Shown here: positions 17,638 through 27,028 of the stretch, one piece after another | Layout: the number at the start of each line of letters is the position of its first letter | Position numbering within the stretch: the stretch's first letter is position 1 | Source: Sandaracinobacteroides sp041675905 | GTDB taxonomy: Bacteria > Pseudomonadota > Alphaproteobacteria > Sphingomonadales > Sphingomonadaceae | DNA length: 64,000 nt | Direction: 5' to 3' | Assembly: GCA_041675905.1 (NCBI GenBank) | Contig: JBAYSX010000007.1 | Coordinates: 1-64,000, forward strand | The notes under the pieces: generated by a model | Databases searched by the model: none | Seen by the model: the letters and a program-made list of their open reading frames with translations, nothing else | Told to the model about the DNA's origin: nothing | Translations under genes and position numbers: made by a program

Positions 17638-18312
17638 TCAGCGGCCTTGTCCAACCGTCGCTTCAGGCGCTGGCCCGAAAGGATTGCCCTGGCGTTCGGC
17701 ACCAAATGTCGAAACCGGGCCATGGCCAGGGATGAAGGTGGTGTCGTTACCCAGTGGCCATAATTTGCCGGTGATGCTGTTCACCAATGTCTGGAAATCG
17801 CCTTTCGGGAAATCCGTGCGACCGATCGACCCCTGAAACAGCACATCACCGACAATGGCCAGGCGCGATGGCGCATGGTGAAAGATCACATGGCCGGGTG
17901 TGTGGCCGGGGCAATGCCATACATCAAGCGTCAGATTGCCGACCGTCACCTGATCGCCGTCTGCCAGCCAGCGATCCGGCGTGAAGGGCCGGGCCGCCGC
18001 GATGCCGTAACGCGCACCCATTTCACCGGCCTGGTCGATCCAGAATTTATCGTCGATATGCGGCCCTTCCACCGGCACGCCGAGACGCTCCGCCAGCACG
18101 CCGGTTTCGCCGCAATGGTCGATATGACCATGTGTCACCAGCAATTTCTCGATGGAAACGCCCTGCTCTTTCGCCACCGACAGCAAATGGTCCAGATCGC
18201 TGCCCGGATCGGTGAACGCGCCGCGCATGGTTTCCGTGCACCAGAGGAGCGTGCAATTTTGTTGCAGGGGCGTGACCGGCACGATCACAGCGCGAAGGGG
18301 AGGATTGGCCAT
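17638..18312 (-). CDS. Metallo-beta-lactamase-fold hydrolase (glyoxalase II-like)
   Basis: ATG 18312 gives 224 residues; the open frame extends 34 codons upstream without homology. The metal motif THGHIDHCGE matches HxHxDH. Further ligands lie in HCPGHTPGHVIFHH, VGDVLFQGSIGRTD and FIPGHGP. This branch (YcbL/glyoxalase II-like) hydrolyses thioesters such as S-lactoylglutathione or related compounds; the exact substrate is unknown. It diverges from the ABC exporter gene with about 70 bp between starts. Confidence 0.9.
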   Translation of the reverse strand: MANPPLRAVIVPVTPLQQNCTLLWCTETMRGAFTDPGSDLDHLLSVAKEQGVSIEKLLVTHGHIDHCGETGVLAERLGVPVEGPHIDDKFWIDQAGEMGARYGIAAARPFTPDRWLADGDQVTVGNLTLDVWHCPGHTPGHVIFHHAPSRLAIVGDVLFQGSIGRTDFPKGDFQTLVNSITGKLWPLGNDTTFIPGHGPVSTFGAERQGNPFGPAPEATVGQGR

Positions 18313-18383
18313 GACCCCGATATTGCCCCGCCAGGCGCGAAGGGCAAGAGGCAAGCCCCTTGGCGGGAGGGCTCGGTTGCGGC

Positions 18384-20219
18384 ATGGCTGTTTGTATGAC
18401 CCCCCCGCCCACAATTTCCGCCAGCGACGAAACGGCGGCGGATTTCGCCACGATGCGGCGCTTTCTGCCCTATTTATGGCCGGCGGGGCGCGCCGATCTG
18501 AAATTGCGCGTTGTGGGGGCGCTGGCGCTGGTGGTTCTGTCGAAGGCCGTGCTGCTGGCGCTGCCGTTCCTGTACAAGGAAATTATCGACCGCATGTCGG
18601 GTGCGACCACCGCATCAGACGCGGTGTGGGTGATCGTCGCGCTGGTCTGGGCCTATGCCGCGGCACGGCTCGGCAGCACCCTGTTCGACAACTTGCGCAA
18701 CGCCATTTTCGAGCGCGTCGGTCAGGAAGCGACACGGGCGCTCGTTGTCCAGATGTTCCGGCACCTGCACCAGTTGTCACTGCGCTTTCATCTCGAACGC
18801 CGCACCGGATCATTGTCCCGCGTGATCGAGCGCGGGGCAAAGTCCATCGACACCATGCTCTATCTGCTGCTGTTCAACCTGTCGCCGGTCGCCATCGAAT
18901 TGACGGCGGTGTCGATTATTTTCGGCTGGAAGTTCGGGCTGGGGCTGATGGCCGGCACTCTCCTGATGGTCGGGCTTTATTCCTGGTACACCTGGACGGT
19001 CACGCGCTGGCGCTCACAATTGCGCCGCCAGATGGTCGAAGCCGACAACCGCATGTATGCGCGCGCCATCGATTCCCTGCTGAATTACGAAACCGTCAAA
19101 TATTTCAACGCCGAAGAACTCGAAACCCGCCGCTTCGAAACCGCGGCGCGCAGTTTCGCCGAGGCGTCGATCAAGACCGAAACCTCGCTGGCCCTGCTGA
19201 ACGGCGGCCAGGCGCTGATCACCAGCCTGATCCTGGGGGCGGGCATGGCCTATACGGTGATCGGCTGGGGCGATGGACGCTTTACGCCGGGCGATGTGGT
19301 CCTGGTCAATACGCTTTTATTGCAACTGTTTCGTCCGCTCGACCTGCTCGGCATGGTTTATCGCGAAGTGAAACAGGGGATGATCGACATGGAGGCGATG
19401 TTCGGCCTGATCGATACGCCGCCGGAAATCGTCGATGCGCCCGACGCACAGCCATTGCAGGTGACGGGCGGCGAATTGCGTTTTACCGATGTGCATTTCG
19501 CCTATGAGCCGCGCCGCCCGATCCTGCACGGCATCAGCTTCACCATTCCCGCCGGCAGCCGCACCGCCGTAGTCGGGCCGTCGGGCGCGGGTAAATCGAC
19601 CCTGGCGCGTATCCTCTATCGCTTTCACGATATTTCCTCCGGCGCTGTCACCGTCGACGGCCAGGATATCCGCGCTGTCACGCAGGATTCCTTGCGTGCC
19701 GCCATCGGCATCGTGCCGCAGGATATGGTGCTGTTCAACGACACCATCGGCTTCAATATCGGCTATGGCCGCGATGGTGCAACGCAAGCCGAAATCGTCG
19801 CTGCTGCCAGAGCCGCCCAGGTGCATAATTTCATCGCCAGCCTGCCCGATGGATATGACACAACGGTGGGCGAACGGGGGCTGAAACTATCCGGTGGAGA
19901 GAAACAGCGCGTCGCCATCGCACGAACACTGCTGAAAAATCCGCCAGTGCTGATTCTCGATGAGGCGACCAGCGCGCTCGACAGCAACACCGAGGCCGGC
20001 ATCCAGAGCGCGCTGGAAACCGCCGGCCGGGGCCGCACCACCCTGGTTGTCGCCCATCGCCTGTCCACCATTGCCGACGCCGATCAAATTCTGGTGATGG
20101 AAGCCGGGCGCATCGTCGAACGTGGCCGTCACGCCGATCTGATCTTCGCCGACGGGCTGTATGCAGCAATGTGGGCGCTGCAACAGGCCGAGGAAGCGGG
20201 TCTGGCTATCGAGGGCTGA
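18384..20219 (+). CDS. Atm1/HMT-type ABC exporter (fused membrane and ATPase domains)
   Basis: About 611 residues; starts at 18384 or 18396 are equally possible and 18360 is weaker. The N-terminal type 1 membrane domain with about six helices contains RRTGSLSRVIERGAKSID and NYETVKYFNAEELE, typical of Atm1. The ATPase domain has Walker A GPSGAGKS, signature LSGGEKQR, Walker B VLILDEATSALD and the H-loop VVAHRLSTI. Atm1 relatives export glutathione-linked or glutathione persulfide compounds and support iron-sulfur or metal homeostasis (family knowledge; substrate inferred). It works as a homodimer in the inner membrane. Confidence 0.93.
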   Translation: MAVCMTPPPTISASDETAADFATMRRFLPYLWPAGRADLKLRVVGALALVVLSKAVLLALPFLYKEIIDRMSGATTASDAVWVIVALVWAYAAARLGSTLFDNLRNAIFERVGQEATRALVVQMFRHLHQLSLRFHLERRTGSLSRVIERGAKSIDTMLYLLLFNLSPVAIELTAVSIIFGWKFGLGLMAGTLLMVGLYSWYTWTVTRWRSQLRRQMVEADNRMYARAIDSLLNYETVKYFNAEELETRRFETAARSFAEASIKTETSLALLNGGQALITSLILGAGMAYTVIGWGDGRFTPGDVVLVNTLLLQLFRPLDLLGMVYREVKQGMIDMEAMFGLIDTPPEIVDAPDAQPLQVTGGELRFTDVHFAYEPRRPILHGISFTIPAGSRTAVVGPSGAGKSTLARILYRFHDISSGAVTVDGQDIRAVTQDSLRAAIGIVPQDMVLFNDTIGFNIGYGRDGATQAEIVAAARAAQVHNFIASLPDGYDTTVGERGLKLSGGEKQRVAIARTLLKNPPVLILDEATSALDSNTEAGIQSALETAGRGRTTLVVAHRLSTIADADQILVMEAGRIVERGRHADLIFADGLYAAMWALQQAEEAGLAIEG

Positions 20220-20227
20220 ACCGCGGT

Positions 20228-22021
20228 CTAGCGCTCGTGCACATAATAGCCCGGTGCGTCATACAAGTATTGACCGCCCAGCCCGAGCGGTGGCGGATCG
20301 ACCGGTTCGCCCGATTGCTCGTCCAGCCACTCCCCCCAGGCCGTCCACCACGAGCCTTCAAACATTTCGGCATGGCACAGCCATTCATCCGGTGCGTAAA
20401 CTGCGCCGTCGATGGGACGGTCGAGCACACGGAAACGCCGGCGCTTGCCGCCCGGTTCAGAGATAATGCCCGCATTATGGCCGCCGCTCGTCAGCAAAAA
20501 CCGGATCGGTGCGCCCGTCAGCATATGGATCTTGTGCACCGACCGCCAGGGCGCGACATGATCCCGTTCGGTGCCGACAACGAACATCGGCTGGCGCAGC
20601 GCCGTCAGGCTCACCGTCTGTCCTTCCAGCCGAAAGCGGCCTTCCGCCAGATCATCGTGCAGGAATAGCTGGCGCAGATACTGGCTGTGCATGGCATAAG
20701 GCATGCGCGTGCCATCGGCATTCCACGCCATCAGATCGTTCATCGGCGGACGCTCGCCCATCAGATAGGTGCCGAGGATGCGGGACCAGACGAGATCGTT
20801 GGAGCGCAGCATCTGGAAAGCGCCACCCATCTGGCCGCCATCCAGATAACCCCGACTCCACATCATGCTTTCCAGCAGCGCCAGCTGTGCGTCGTCGATG
20901 AACAGGCCTAGCTCGCCGGGTTCGGAAAATTCCGTCTGGGCGGCGAAAAATGTCAGACTGGCCAGGCGCGTGTCTCCATCCTGCGCCAGCGCCGCCGCCA
21001 CAATGGCTAATAATGTGCCGCCGATACAATAGCCGACGCCATGCACCCGCTCGCTGCCGGTGATTTCGACGATCTTGTCCAGCGCCTCCATAGGCCCCAT
21101 GCGGCAATAATCCGCCATATCCAGATCGCGATCGGCGCTGTCCGGATTGTGCCAGGAAAGGATGAACACCGTATAGCCCTGATCCGTCAGCCAGCGGACC
21201 AGGGAATTATGCGGCGACAGATCCAGGATATAATATTTCATGATCCACGCCGGCACGATCATGATCGGTTCTGGGCGAACCTTGTCGGTCGTGGGGGCAT
21301 ACTGGATCAGTTCGATCAGACGATTGCGGTAAACCACTTTTCCGGGTGTGATCGCCACTTTTTCGCCGACGGGAAAATCTTCCGCGCCAACGGGCGGCTC
21401 GCCGCGAAAATGCCGCTGCATATCTTCGAGCAAATGCGCCGCCCCGTCGAAAAGGCACATGCCGCCTGTATCTGCAATGCGTTTTTGCAACAGCGGGTTG
21501 GTGGCGATGAAATTGGTCGGTGCGAAAATATCAAGGAACTGGCGGACGGCGAACCGCATCACATCGCTGTGATGGCGGGTCATGCCCTGGATGCCGGTGG
21601 TCGCCGAGTCCCACCATTGCTGGTTGAGCAGAAACGCCTGGGAAATCATGTCGAACGGGTATTCCTGCCATGCCGGATCGCGAAAACGCCGGTCTTGCGG
21701 CAACGGCTCGATCGCCGGCTCGGCATCCGCATCCCCGAAACGCCGCAGCGCATAATCTCCCAGCCGCGCTGCCTTGCGCATGGCTTTTGCCGCCAGTTGC
21801 ATTTGCTTGCCCGGCGCAACCGACAGATGCAGCGCCCAGTCGGTGAAGGATTGCAGAAAGGTTGCCGGCGACAGTGCAGACGTGGCCCGCGCGATGCTTG
21901 CCATGGCGAGCTTGTCATATGTTTCCGCCAGCCCGTCGAGCGGATCGAAGGTGCTGGCCGGTCGGGCCAACTGATTCTGGACAGGCTGACGCGCAATGGG
22001 CTGATGTTTCATGGCGGCCAA
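20228..22021 (-). CDS. phaC: Class I poly(3-hydroxyalkanoate) synthase
   Basis: The 597-residue polymerase joins 3-hydroxyacyl-CoA units into PHA granules. The N-terminal PhaC_N domain is followed by an alpha/beta-hydrolase domain. The catalytic Cys lies in the lipase-box-like GYCIGG, the Asp lies near VVGTERDHVAPW, and the His in TSGGHNAGIIS. TVFILSWHNPD and WWDSATTGIQGM are also family signatures. No phaA, phaB or phasin gene is in the window. An ATG at 22012 (second Met) is an alternative start. Confidence 0.94.
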   Translation of the reverse strand: MAAMKHQPIARQPVQNQLARPASTFDPLDGLAETYDKLAMASIARATSALSPATFLQSFTDWALHLSVAPGKQMQLAAKAMRKAARLGDYALRRFGDADAEPAIEPLPQDRRFRDPAWQEYPFDMISQAFLLNQQWWDSATTGIQGMTRHHSDVMRFAVRQFLDIFAPTNFIATNPLLQKRIADTGGMCLFDGAAHLLEDMQRHFRGEPPVGAEDFPVGEKVAITPGKVVYRNRLIELIQYAPTTDKVRPEPIMIVPAWIMKYYILDLSPHNSLVRWLTDQGYTVFILSWHNPDSADRDLDMADYCRMGPMEALDKIVEITGSERVHGVGYCIGGTLLAIVAAALAQDGDTRLASLTFFAAQTEFSEPGELGLFIDDAQLALLESMMWSRGYLDGGQMGGAFQMLRSNDLVWSRILGTYLMGERPPMNDLMAWNADGTRMPYAMHSQYLRQLFLHDDLAEGRFRLEGQTVSLTALRQPMFVVGTERDHVAPWRSVHKIHMLTGAPIRFLLTSGGHNAGIISEPGGKRRRFRVLDRPIDGAVYAPDEWLCHAEMFEGSWWTAWGEWLDEQSGEPVDPPPLGLGGQYLYDAPGYYVHER

Positions 22022-22049
22022 TCTAGCGGATCAGTCACGGAATACAATT

Positions 22050-23150
22050 TCAGTATTTGCGGCCTGATCTGTGATTGGGCACAAATTCCTGCGTCCGGTT
22101 CGCCAGATCCTCGAGATTATGGTGCAATTGCTCCAGATTGAACGCGAGTCCATAGGTGCGCCAGGCGACATCGTCGGGCCAGTCGCGGCTGGCGCCGGTT
22201 TCACGAATGCATGTCATCGCTTTGGAATAGGCGGCCCGCGCTTCCACCGTCGGGCCCATATCCGGCGGCGGCTGGTGGCGGGCGATGGCGTCACCGGTTT
22301 CACGCAGATAATTGGCGATGGCGGTAACAGCGTCAGCCGCCCTTTGCGCCAGCGGTGTTCCGGGCGGATCGGGCAGGGGGCCGGCGAACGCCCGACCGAT
22401 CATGGTGATATCGTTGCGTAATCGCCGCAACGTGCGGCAGATGGGCAGCGGGTCCGGTGCGGGGACCAGCAAGGCCCGACGCTCGCGCAGTGCCTCTTCG
22501 GCAACTTCCTCGGCCTCGGCGATGGTCTTGCGGATGCGATGATGCAGGCGCGTAACTGCGACATGATCGCCAGCCTGATTAATGCCTTCCTGCAGACGAA
22601 CGAGCAATTTCGCCAGCAATTTCAGTGCATCTCCCGCCAGATCGGTCAATTCCGTCTGGGCGCGGGCTGGAAATAGGACAAGGGAAACCGCCATCGCCAC
22701 CACGCTGCCGATGCCCACCTCGATCAACCGTTGCAGCGCCGCCAGAACCGGCCCGCTGGATTCCAGGCTGGGTGTCAACACCAGGATCACCGCGGTGATC
22801 GGCGCGATCCGCCAGGCCGGGTTGATGGCGGAAATCAATGCCAGCGGGGCAAGCGCGGCCACCAGCCCCATACCCAACGCCACCAGATCGCCGCGGGGCA
22901 GGAAGATGGTGATAAACACGGCCCATACCGCACCGCCGATCGTGCCGATAAGCCGATCGGCGCTGGCCTTCAACGATGCGCCGACGCTACTTTGCGTAAC
23001 GATAATCGCCGTGATCACCGCCCACTGGCTTTGTTGCCGGTCCAATAAATGACAAAGTATGAAAGTAAGGAGGCTGGCCACAACAATACGGGCGGCCAGC
23101 CCGAACTGGCGGTGATGCTCCTGCCGCCAGTGGTTAAATTGCGCGAACAA
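22050..23150 (-). CDS. FUSC-type inner membrane protein
   Basis: The 366-residue protein has five to six hydrophobic segments in its N-terminal half (AARIVVASLLTFILCHLLD, WAVITAIIVTQSSVGASL, then three more before residue 170). A soluble helical C-terminal half of about 190 residues follows. The pattern of QWAVITAIIV and GASLKASADRLIGTIGGA matches the FUSC/aromatic-acid-exporter superfamily, which moves organic acids or drugs. Unlike AaeB it has only one membrane half. Substrate unknown. Confidence 0.82.
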   Translation of the reverse strand: MFAQFNHWRQEHHRQFGLAARIVVASLLTFILCHLLDRQQSQWAVITAIIVTQSSVGASLKASADRLIGTIGGAVWAVFITIFLPRGDLVALGMGLVAALAPLALISAINPAWRIAPITAVILVLTPSLESSGPVLAALQRLIEVGIGSVVAMAVSLVLFPARAQTELTDLAGDALKLLAKLLVRLQEGINQAGDHVAVTRLHHRIRKTIAEAEEVAEEALRERRALLVPAPDPLPICRTLRRLRNDITMIGRAFAGPLPDPPGTPLAQRAADAVTAIANYLRETGDAIARHQPPPDMGPTVEARAAYSKAMTCIRETGASRDWPDDVAWRTYGLAFNLEQLHHNLEDLANRTQEFVPNHRSGRKY

Positions 23151-23197
23151 GCCTGAAGTTTGCAGTTATATCCCCTGTAAAACACACGTGCGAAAGC

Positions 23198-23227
23198 GGG
23201 CGGCAGGCGAAAAATCGCCCGCCGCCC
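23198..23227 (-). terminator. Stem-loop downstream of FMN reductase gene
   Basis: A 13-bp GC-rich stem with one mismatch (arms 23198-23210 and 23215-23227) closes an AAAA/TTTT loop 28 bp after the reductase stop on the minus strand. There is no strong T run after it, so it may be a weak or Rho-assisted terminator. Confidence 0.5.
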
Positions 23228-23255
23228 GTACCTTAACGCAACCGGATGATTTCTT

Positions 23256-23828
23256 CTATGCGTCCTTTGGCAGGGCAGCCAGAACGCGTGCGATGAAGTC
23301 GTGGAATTCCTGCATGAAGGTGCGCAGGAATTCCCGCGTGGATTCCACCGTGACGTCGCCATTCTCGTCGATCATGCCCGGCTTGAACTGGATATAGGCT
23401 TCCGGCGCGTTCATCTGCGGCGCGTTGCAGAAGCCGAGGACCGAGCGCAGGCTTTGTTGCGCGATGGCCGTGCCGATCGCACCCGGAGATGCACCGATCA
23501 CCGCCGATGGCTTGTGGGTGAAGGAATTGGTTCCATACGGGCGGCTTGCCCAGTCGATGGCATTTTTCAGGCCACCGGGGATGGAGCGGTTATATTCGGG
23601 TGTCACGAACAGTACCGCATCGGATGCCTTGATCGCATCCTTGAAGGCGCGCGCGGCGGGCGGATAATCCTCGTCATAATCATAGCTGTAAAGCGGCAGA
23701 TCCCGGAATGAAATTTCCGAGAAGGACAGGGACGGCGGCGCAAGTTTGATCAGCGCACCGGCGAGCTTGCGGTTGATCGACTCCTTCGCGAGGCTGCCGA
23801 TCAGATAGCCAACCCTGTATTCCTTCAT
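23256..23828 (-). CDS. NADPH-dependent FMN reductase-family flavoprotein
   Basis: The 190-residue flavodoxin-like protein has the FMN phosphate loop VGYLIGSLAKESINRKLA at its N-terminus and VTPEYNRSIPGGLKNAIDWA in the middle, both typical of NADPH:FMN/quinone reductases such as ChrR and ArsH relatives. It probably reduces quinones or other electron acceptors in the cytoplasm. Its start overlaps the stop of the small upstream gene (ATGA). Confidence 0.9.
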   Translation of the reverse strand: MKEYRVGYLIGSLAKESINRKLAGALIKLAPPSLSFSEISFRDLPLYSYDYDEDYPPAARAFKDAIKASDAVLFVTPEYNRSIPGGLKNAIDWASRPYGTNSFTHKPSAVIGASPGAIGTAIAQQSLRSVLGFCNAPQMNAPEAYIQFKPGMIDENGDVTVESTREFLRTFMQEFHDFIARVLAALPKDA

Positions 23829-23998
23829 GGCCGGTCCTTCTGCTTCCGGGGGTCGGGGATGGACGGCGGGTCGCTGGCCGGGAAGCTCTCATCCAGCGCC
23901 TCGTCGAGCAATTCTTCCGTGTGAATCCGTTTCTTGCGATCCTCGACGGGCGTATCCCCGCCATTATCCGGCTTTTTGTCCGCTTGCGGGTCCGTCAT
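23825..23998 (-). CDS. Small acidic protein with DESFPASDPP motif
   Basis: A 57-residue frame runs from ATG 23998 to a TGA that overlaps the FMN reductase start (ATGA). It is highly charged and hydrophilic, with KKPDNGGDTPVEDRKKR at the N-terminus and then LLDEALDESFPASDPPS. I recognise the last motif as recurring in short uncharacterised proteins of alphaproteobacteria, but know no function. Translational coupling to a flavoprotein reductase suggests a stress-related role (inference). Confidence 0.78.
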   Translation of the reverse strand: MTDPQADKKPDNGGDTPVEDRKKRIHTEELLDEALDESFPASDPPSIPDPRKQKDRP

Positions 23999-24083
23999 GG
24001 TCGCTCCTCATCTCGTCCGGCCCCGGCGCCATAGGGGGCAAGCACATGAACCGCGCAGCAGGGGAACAGTTCCCCGGAAATGA

Positions 24084-24108
24084 CGCGGGCGATCATTTTT
24101 CGCCCGCG
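24084..24108 (-). terminator. Stem-loop downstream of DUF4136 gene
   Basis: A 9-bp perfect stem CGCGGGCGA / TCGCCCGCG with a 7-nt loop lies 15 bp after the lipoprotein stop on the minus strand. No long T tract follows. A terminator or mRNA 3'-end stabiliser is likely. Confidence 0.5.
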
Positions 24109-24122
24109 CAGCAGGTACATCG

Positions 24123-24773
24123 CTATTTCGGCGCGGGCACCTTCACCACTTCGCTTTGCACCCTTTCGCCGGGGAAATTCTGGAACAGCGCGTCCGCCAG
24201 TTTCGGCAAGGTCACCGTGAGATTATCCGTGCGCGTGGTGGTTTCGGCCTTGCCCTCGAACACGGATACCTTGTCTTCGGCGCGAACGATCTGCATCCGC
24301 AGCCACGCCGGATAGACAGGATAGCTATAGACATCGGGCGTGTTCCAGAAGGGGTCGTAAAAGCCGCCCCAGCCCCAGCGGCTGCGGCCATACCAGCCGC
24401 CATAGCCCCATCCCATGCCTACCGAAACATTGCGCGTCGCCAGGCGCTCGCGTACCGGGCCGGTGCCATAATCAATCTCTGCCAGGAACTGTGCGTTTTC
24501 CGCCGAGCTTGCCGGCGTGAAACCGGCGGCCCGCAGCCGGTCGCTCACGACCTGTGCGTAAGTCTGGAACTCCAATGTGTTTTGCCGCGCCGGATCGGCG
24601 GAGACGACATGGAATGTCTGTCCCTGGATCGGCGGCAGGGCCTGATAATGTTCTACCCGCGCCTGAAACGGCGTTGCACACCCGGCCATCAGCAACAGCA
24701 TCGCCGCCGCTGTGGCCGCCCGCACGCCTGCCTTGCGCCTGTTGGCTACGCCTGACATTTTCTGCACCTTCAT
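24123..24773 (-). CDS. DUF4136 family lipoprotein
   Basis: The 216-residue protein carries a lipoprotein signal with lipobox LLLMAGCATP (Cys about residue 32). A DUF4136-like domain follows, with QTFHVVSADP near the start and a Gly/Trp/Tyr-rich stretch (GMGWGYGGWYGRSRWGWGG) in the middle. The start could be ATG 24773 or 24758 (after AAGGTG). It should be anchored in the periplasmic face of a membrane. Function unknown. Confidence 0.82.
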   Translation of the reverse strand: MKVQKMSGVANRRKAGVRAATAAAMLLLMAGCATPFQARVEHYQALPPIQGQTFHVVSADPARQNTLEFQTYAQVVSDRLRAAGFTPASSAENAQFLAEIDYGTGPVRERLATRNVSVGMGWGYGGWYGRSRWGWGGFYDPFWNTPDVYSYPVYPAWLRMQIVRAEDKVSVFEGKAETTTRTDNLTVTLPKLADALFQNFPGERVQSEVVKVPAPK

Positions 24774-24850
24774 GATTCCGGTTTTCCCTTCGATATTATC
24801 AGGGCGTTGGTGAACAACAGCTTTCAGTCTAGACGCTTAAGCCCCTTCTG

Positions 24851-25648
24851 TCATGAGGATAGTTCGGCTTCGCGCAGCCATTCCGGCACCACCACCGACA
24901 CCGGTTCTCCGCCCACCGACAACGGTTTCCCGAGACTTTCGACGCGCAGATGCGCCATTTGCAGCCGGCCATGCCGCCGCCCGCGCAAACTGCCGATGAT
25001 GCGATCATCCGCCATTACGGGTGCGTCTTCGGTTGCCTCCCCCATATCGAGCGGCAACAGCCGCCGGCGCAATTTGTCGCGATGGTGCATGCGGGCGACA
25101 TTTTCCTGCCCCGTATAGCAGCCCTTGGTGAAACTGGTGCCGTTCAGTTCATGGCCATTGGTTTCCAGCCACATCAATTCGCCATCGCCGATCTCATCGG
25201 CTTCCGGAATCCCGAGCGCGAGCCGATGCCTGTGCCAGGCGTCGATATCCGCCGTCACTTCCTCGCTGCCCGCCCTCGCCAGCCAGCGGCTGCCGAGCGC
25301 CGCCAGTCTCGGGTCGCGCGCGTGGGGGCTTTCCTCCCCCCATCGGGCGTAAACGGCCAGCTCCGCCGCGGCCGCGATCTCGACCTTGCGGCGCAGCCGG
25401 AACATGGCCAGCCGGCGGATCAACGCATCCGCCCGGGATGCCGCCACGTCGATCCACACCTCCGCGCCATCGGTGAACAGGATGATCGGGAACAACGCCT
25501 TCCCCTGCGGCGTCAATATCCCGGCATAGAGCGGCGCGTCGGGCGTCAACCGGCTGATATCGTTGGTAAGCTGGCCCTGGAGAAATTCTTTGACGTCCGG
25601 CCCGGACATTTTAACGAGAGCGCGATCGGAGAGGTGGGCAATTGGCAT
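24851..25648 (-). CDS. ygfZ: YgfZ/GcvT-like folate-binding iron-sulfur assembly protein
   Basis: The 265-residue protein has the YgfZ signature KGCYTGQENVAR with the conserved Cys, and an N-terminal GcvT-like domain (LSDRALVKMSGPDVKEFLQG). YgfZ uses tetrahydrofolate and helps repair or assemble some Fe-S enzymes such as MiaB. The start lies only 21 bp from the divergent dihydroorotase start. Confidence 0.92.
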   Translation of the reverse strand: MPIAHLSDRALVKMSGPDVKEFLQGQLTNDISRLTPDAPLYAGILTPQGKALFPIILFTDGAEVWIDVAASRADALIRRLAMFRLRRKVEIAAAAELAVYARWGEESPHARDPRLAALGSRWLARAGSEEVTADIDAWHRHRLALGIPEADEIGDGELMWLETNGHELNGTSFTKGCYTGQENVARMHHRDKLRRRLLPLDMGEATEDAPVMADDRIIGSLRGRRHGRLQMAHLRVESLGKPLSVGGEPVSVVVPEWLREAELSS

Positions 25649-25669
25649 GACAGTTGATAGATAAGGGAA

Positions 25670-27016
25670 ATGAGCATCTTCTCAAGCCACGATCTGCTGC
25701 TGACCAATGGCCTTGTCTGGACTCCTGGTGGGCCGGTGGAGGCCGATGTTGCGGTATCCGGCGGGCGAATCGCCGCGCTGCTGCCGCGCGGCCAGGGGGA
25801 TGCAGCCGAGCGGATCGATTGCAGCGGCCTCGATATTCTCCCCGGCCTGATCGACACCCAGGTGCATTTCCGCGAACCCGGCCTCGAACAGAAGGAAGAT
25901 CTCGAATCCGGCTCCCGCGCGGCGGTGATGGGCGGGGTCACTTCGGTGTTCGAAATGCCCAACACCAAACCCCTGACCGATACCGCTGACTCCATCGCCG
26001 ATAAATTATCGCGCGCCAAAGGCCGGATGTGGACGGACCACGCATTTTACGTCGGGGCGACCGCCGCCAATGCCGACCAGCTCGGTGAGCTGGAGATGCT
26101 GCCCGGCTGTTGCGGCGTCAAAATCTTCATGGGTGCGTCGACCGGCGATTTGCTGGTGGCCGATGACGCCACACTGGAACGCGTCTTGCGCCATGGCCGC
26201 CGCCGCGTCGCCATCCACGCCGAGGATGAAGCGCGGATGCAGGCACGGCGCGGCGAGCGCGTGGCGGGCGACCCATCCAGCCACCCTGTCTGGCGGGACG
26301 ACACCAGCGCGCTGCTGGCGACGCAACGCGCCGTCCGCGCCGCACGGGCGACCGGGCGGCGAATCCATGTGCTGCATATAACGACGCCTGCCGAACTGGA
26401 ATTTCTGAAAGACCATAAGGATATAGCATCGGCAGAAGTGACTCCGCAGCACCTGACGCTGCGGGCCGAGGGGGCCTATCCGGCGCTTGGAACGTTGGCG
26501 CAGATGAACCCGCCGATTCGTTCCGGCGCGCATGTCGATGGGTTGTGGCACTGGCTCGGCCAGGGCGTTCCCGACGTGCTCGGGTCCGATCATGCGCCGC
26601 ATACAATAGAAGAAAAGGCCGCCTCTTACCCTGACAGTCCCTCCGGCATGCCCGGTGTGCAAACCATCGTGCCACTGATGCTCGATCATGTCGCCGCCGG
26701 GCGATTGACATTGCAGCGACTGATTGACCTGATGGCCAACGGTCCGGTGCGGCTGTTCGGCCTGGTCGGCAAGGGCCGAATCGCCGCCGGATATGACGCG
26801 GATTTCACCATCGTCGATCTGAAGCGGCGCTGGACGGTAACGGATGCATGGCTGCAAAGCCGCTGCGGCTGGTCTCCTTTCACGGGAAGAACGCTGACAG
26901 GCTGGCCCATGGGCACCATCGTGCGCGGCCGGTTGGCGATGTGGGATGGCACCCTCGCCGGCACCCCGCAGGGCGCGCCCTTGCGGTTTCAGGACACGCT
27001 TCGCGGCGGGCAATAA
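25670..27016 (+). CDS. pyrC: Dihydroorotase (class I amidohydrolase)
   Basis: The 448-residue amidohydrolase catalyses ring closure of carbamoyl-aspartate in pyrimidine synthesis. Seen are PGLIDTQVHFREPGLEQKED, FEMPNTKPLT, the carboxylated-Lys-type KIFMGASTGDLL, AIHAEDEARM, HVLHITTP and the catalytic GSDHAPHTIEEK. The first zinc motif is QVH, not the usual HVH, so one ligand position differs. pepA follows after 12 bp and holC overlaps pepA, suggesting one operon. A hydantoinase-like role is a minor alternative. Confidence 0.87.
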   Translation: MSIFSSHDLLLTNGLVWTPGGPVEADVAVSGGRIAALLPRGQGDAAERIDCSGLDILPGLIDTQVHFREPGLEQKEDLESGSRAAVMGGVTSVFEMPNTKPLTDTADSIADKLSRAKGRMWTDHAFYVGATAANADQLGELEMLPGCCGVKIFMGASTGDLLVADDATLERVLRHGRRRVAIHAEDEARMQARRGERVAGDPSSHPVWRDDTSALLATQRAVRAARATGRRIHVLHITTPAELEFLKDHKDIASAEVTPQHLTLRAEGAYPALGTLAQMNPPIRSGAHVDGLWHWLGQGVPDVLGSDHAPHTIEEKAASYPDSPSGMPGVQTIVPLMLDHVAAGRLTLQRLIDLMANGPVRLFGLVGKGRIAAGYDADFTIVDLKRRWTVTDAWLQSRCGWSPFTGRTLTGWPMGTIVRGRLAMWDGTLAGTPQGAPLRFQDTLRGGQ

Positions 27017-27028
27017 GGAAGGAAATTC

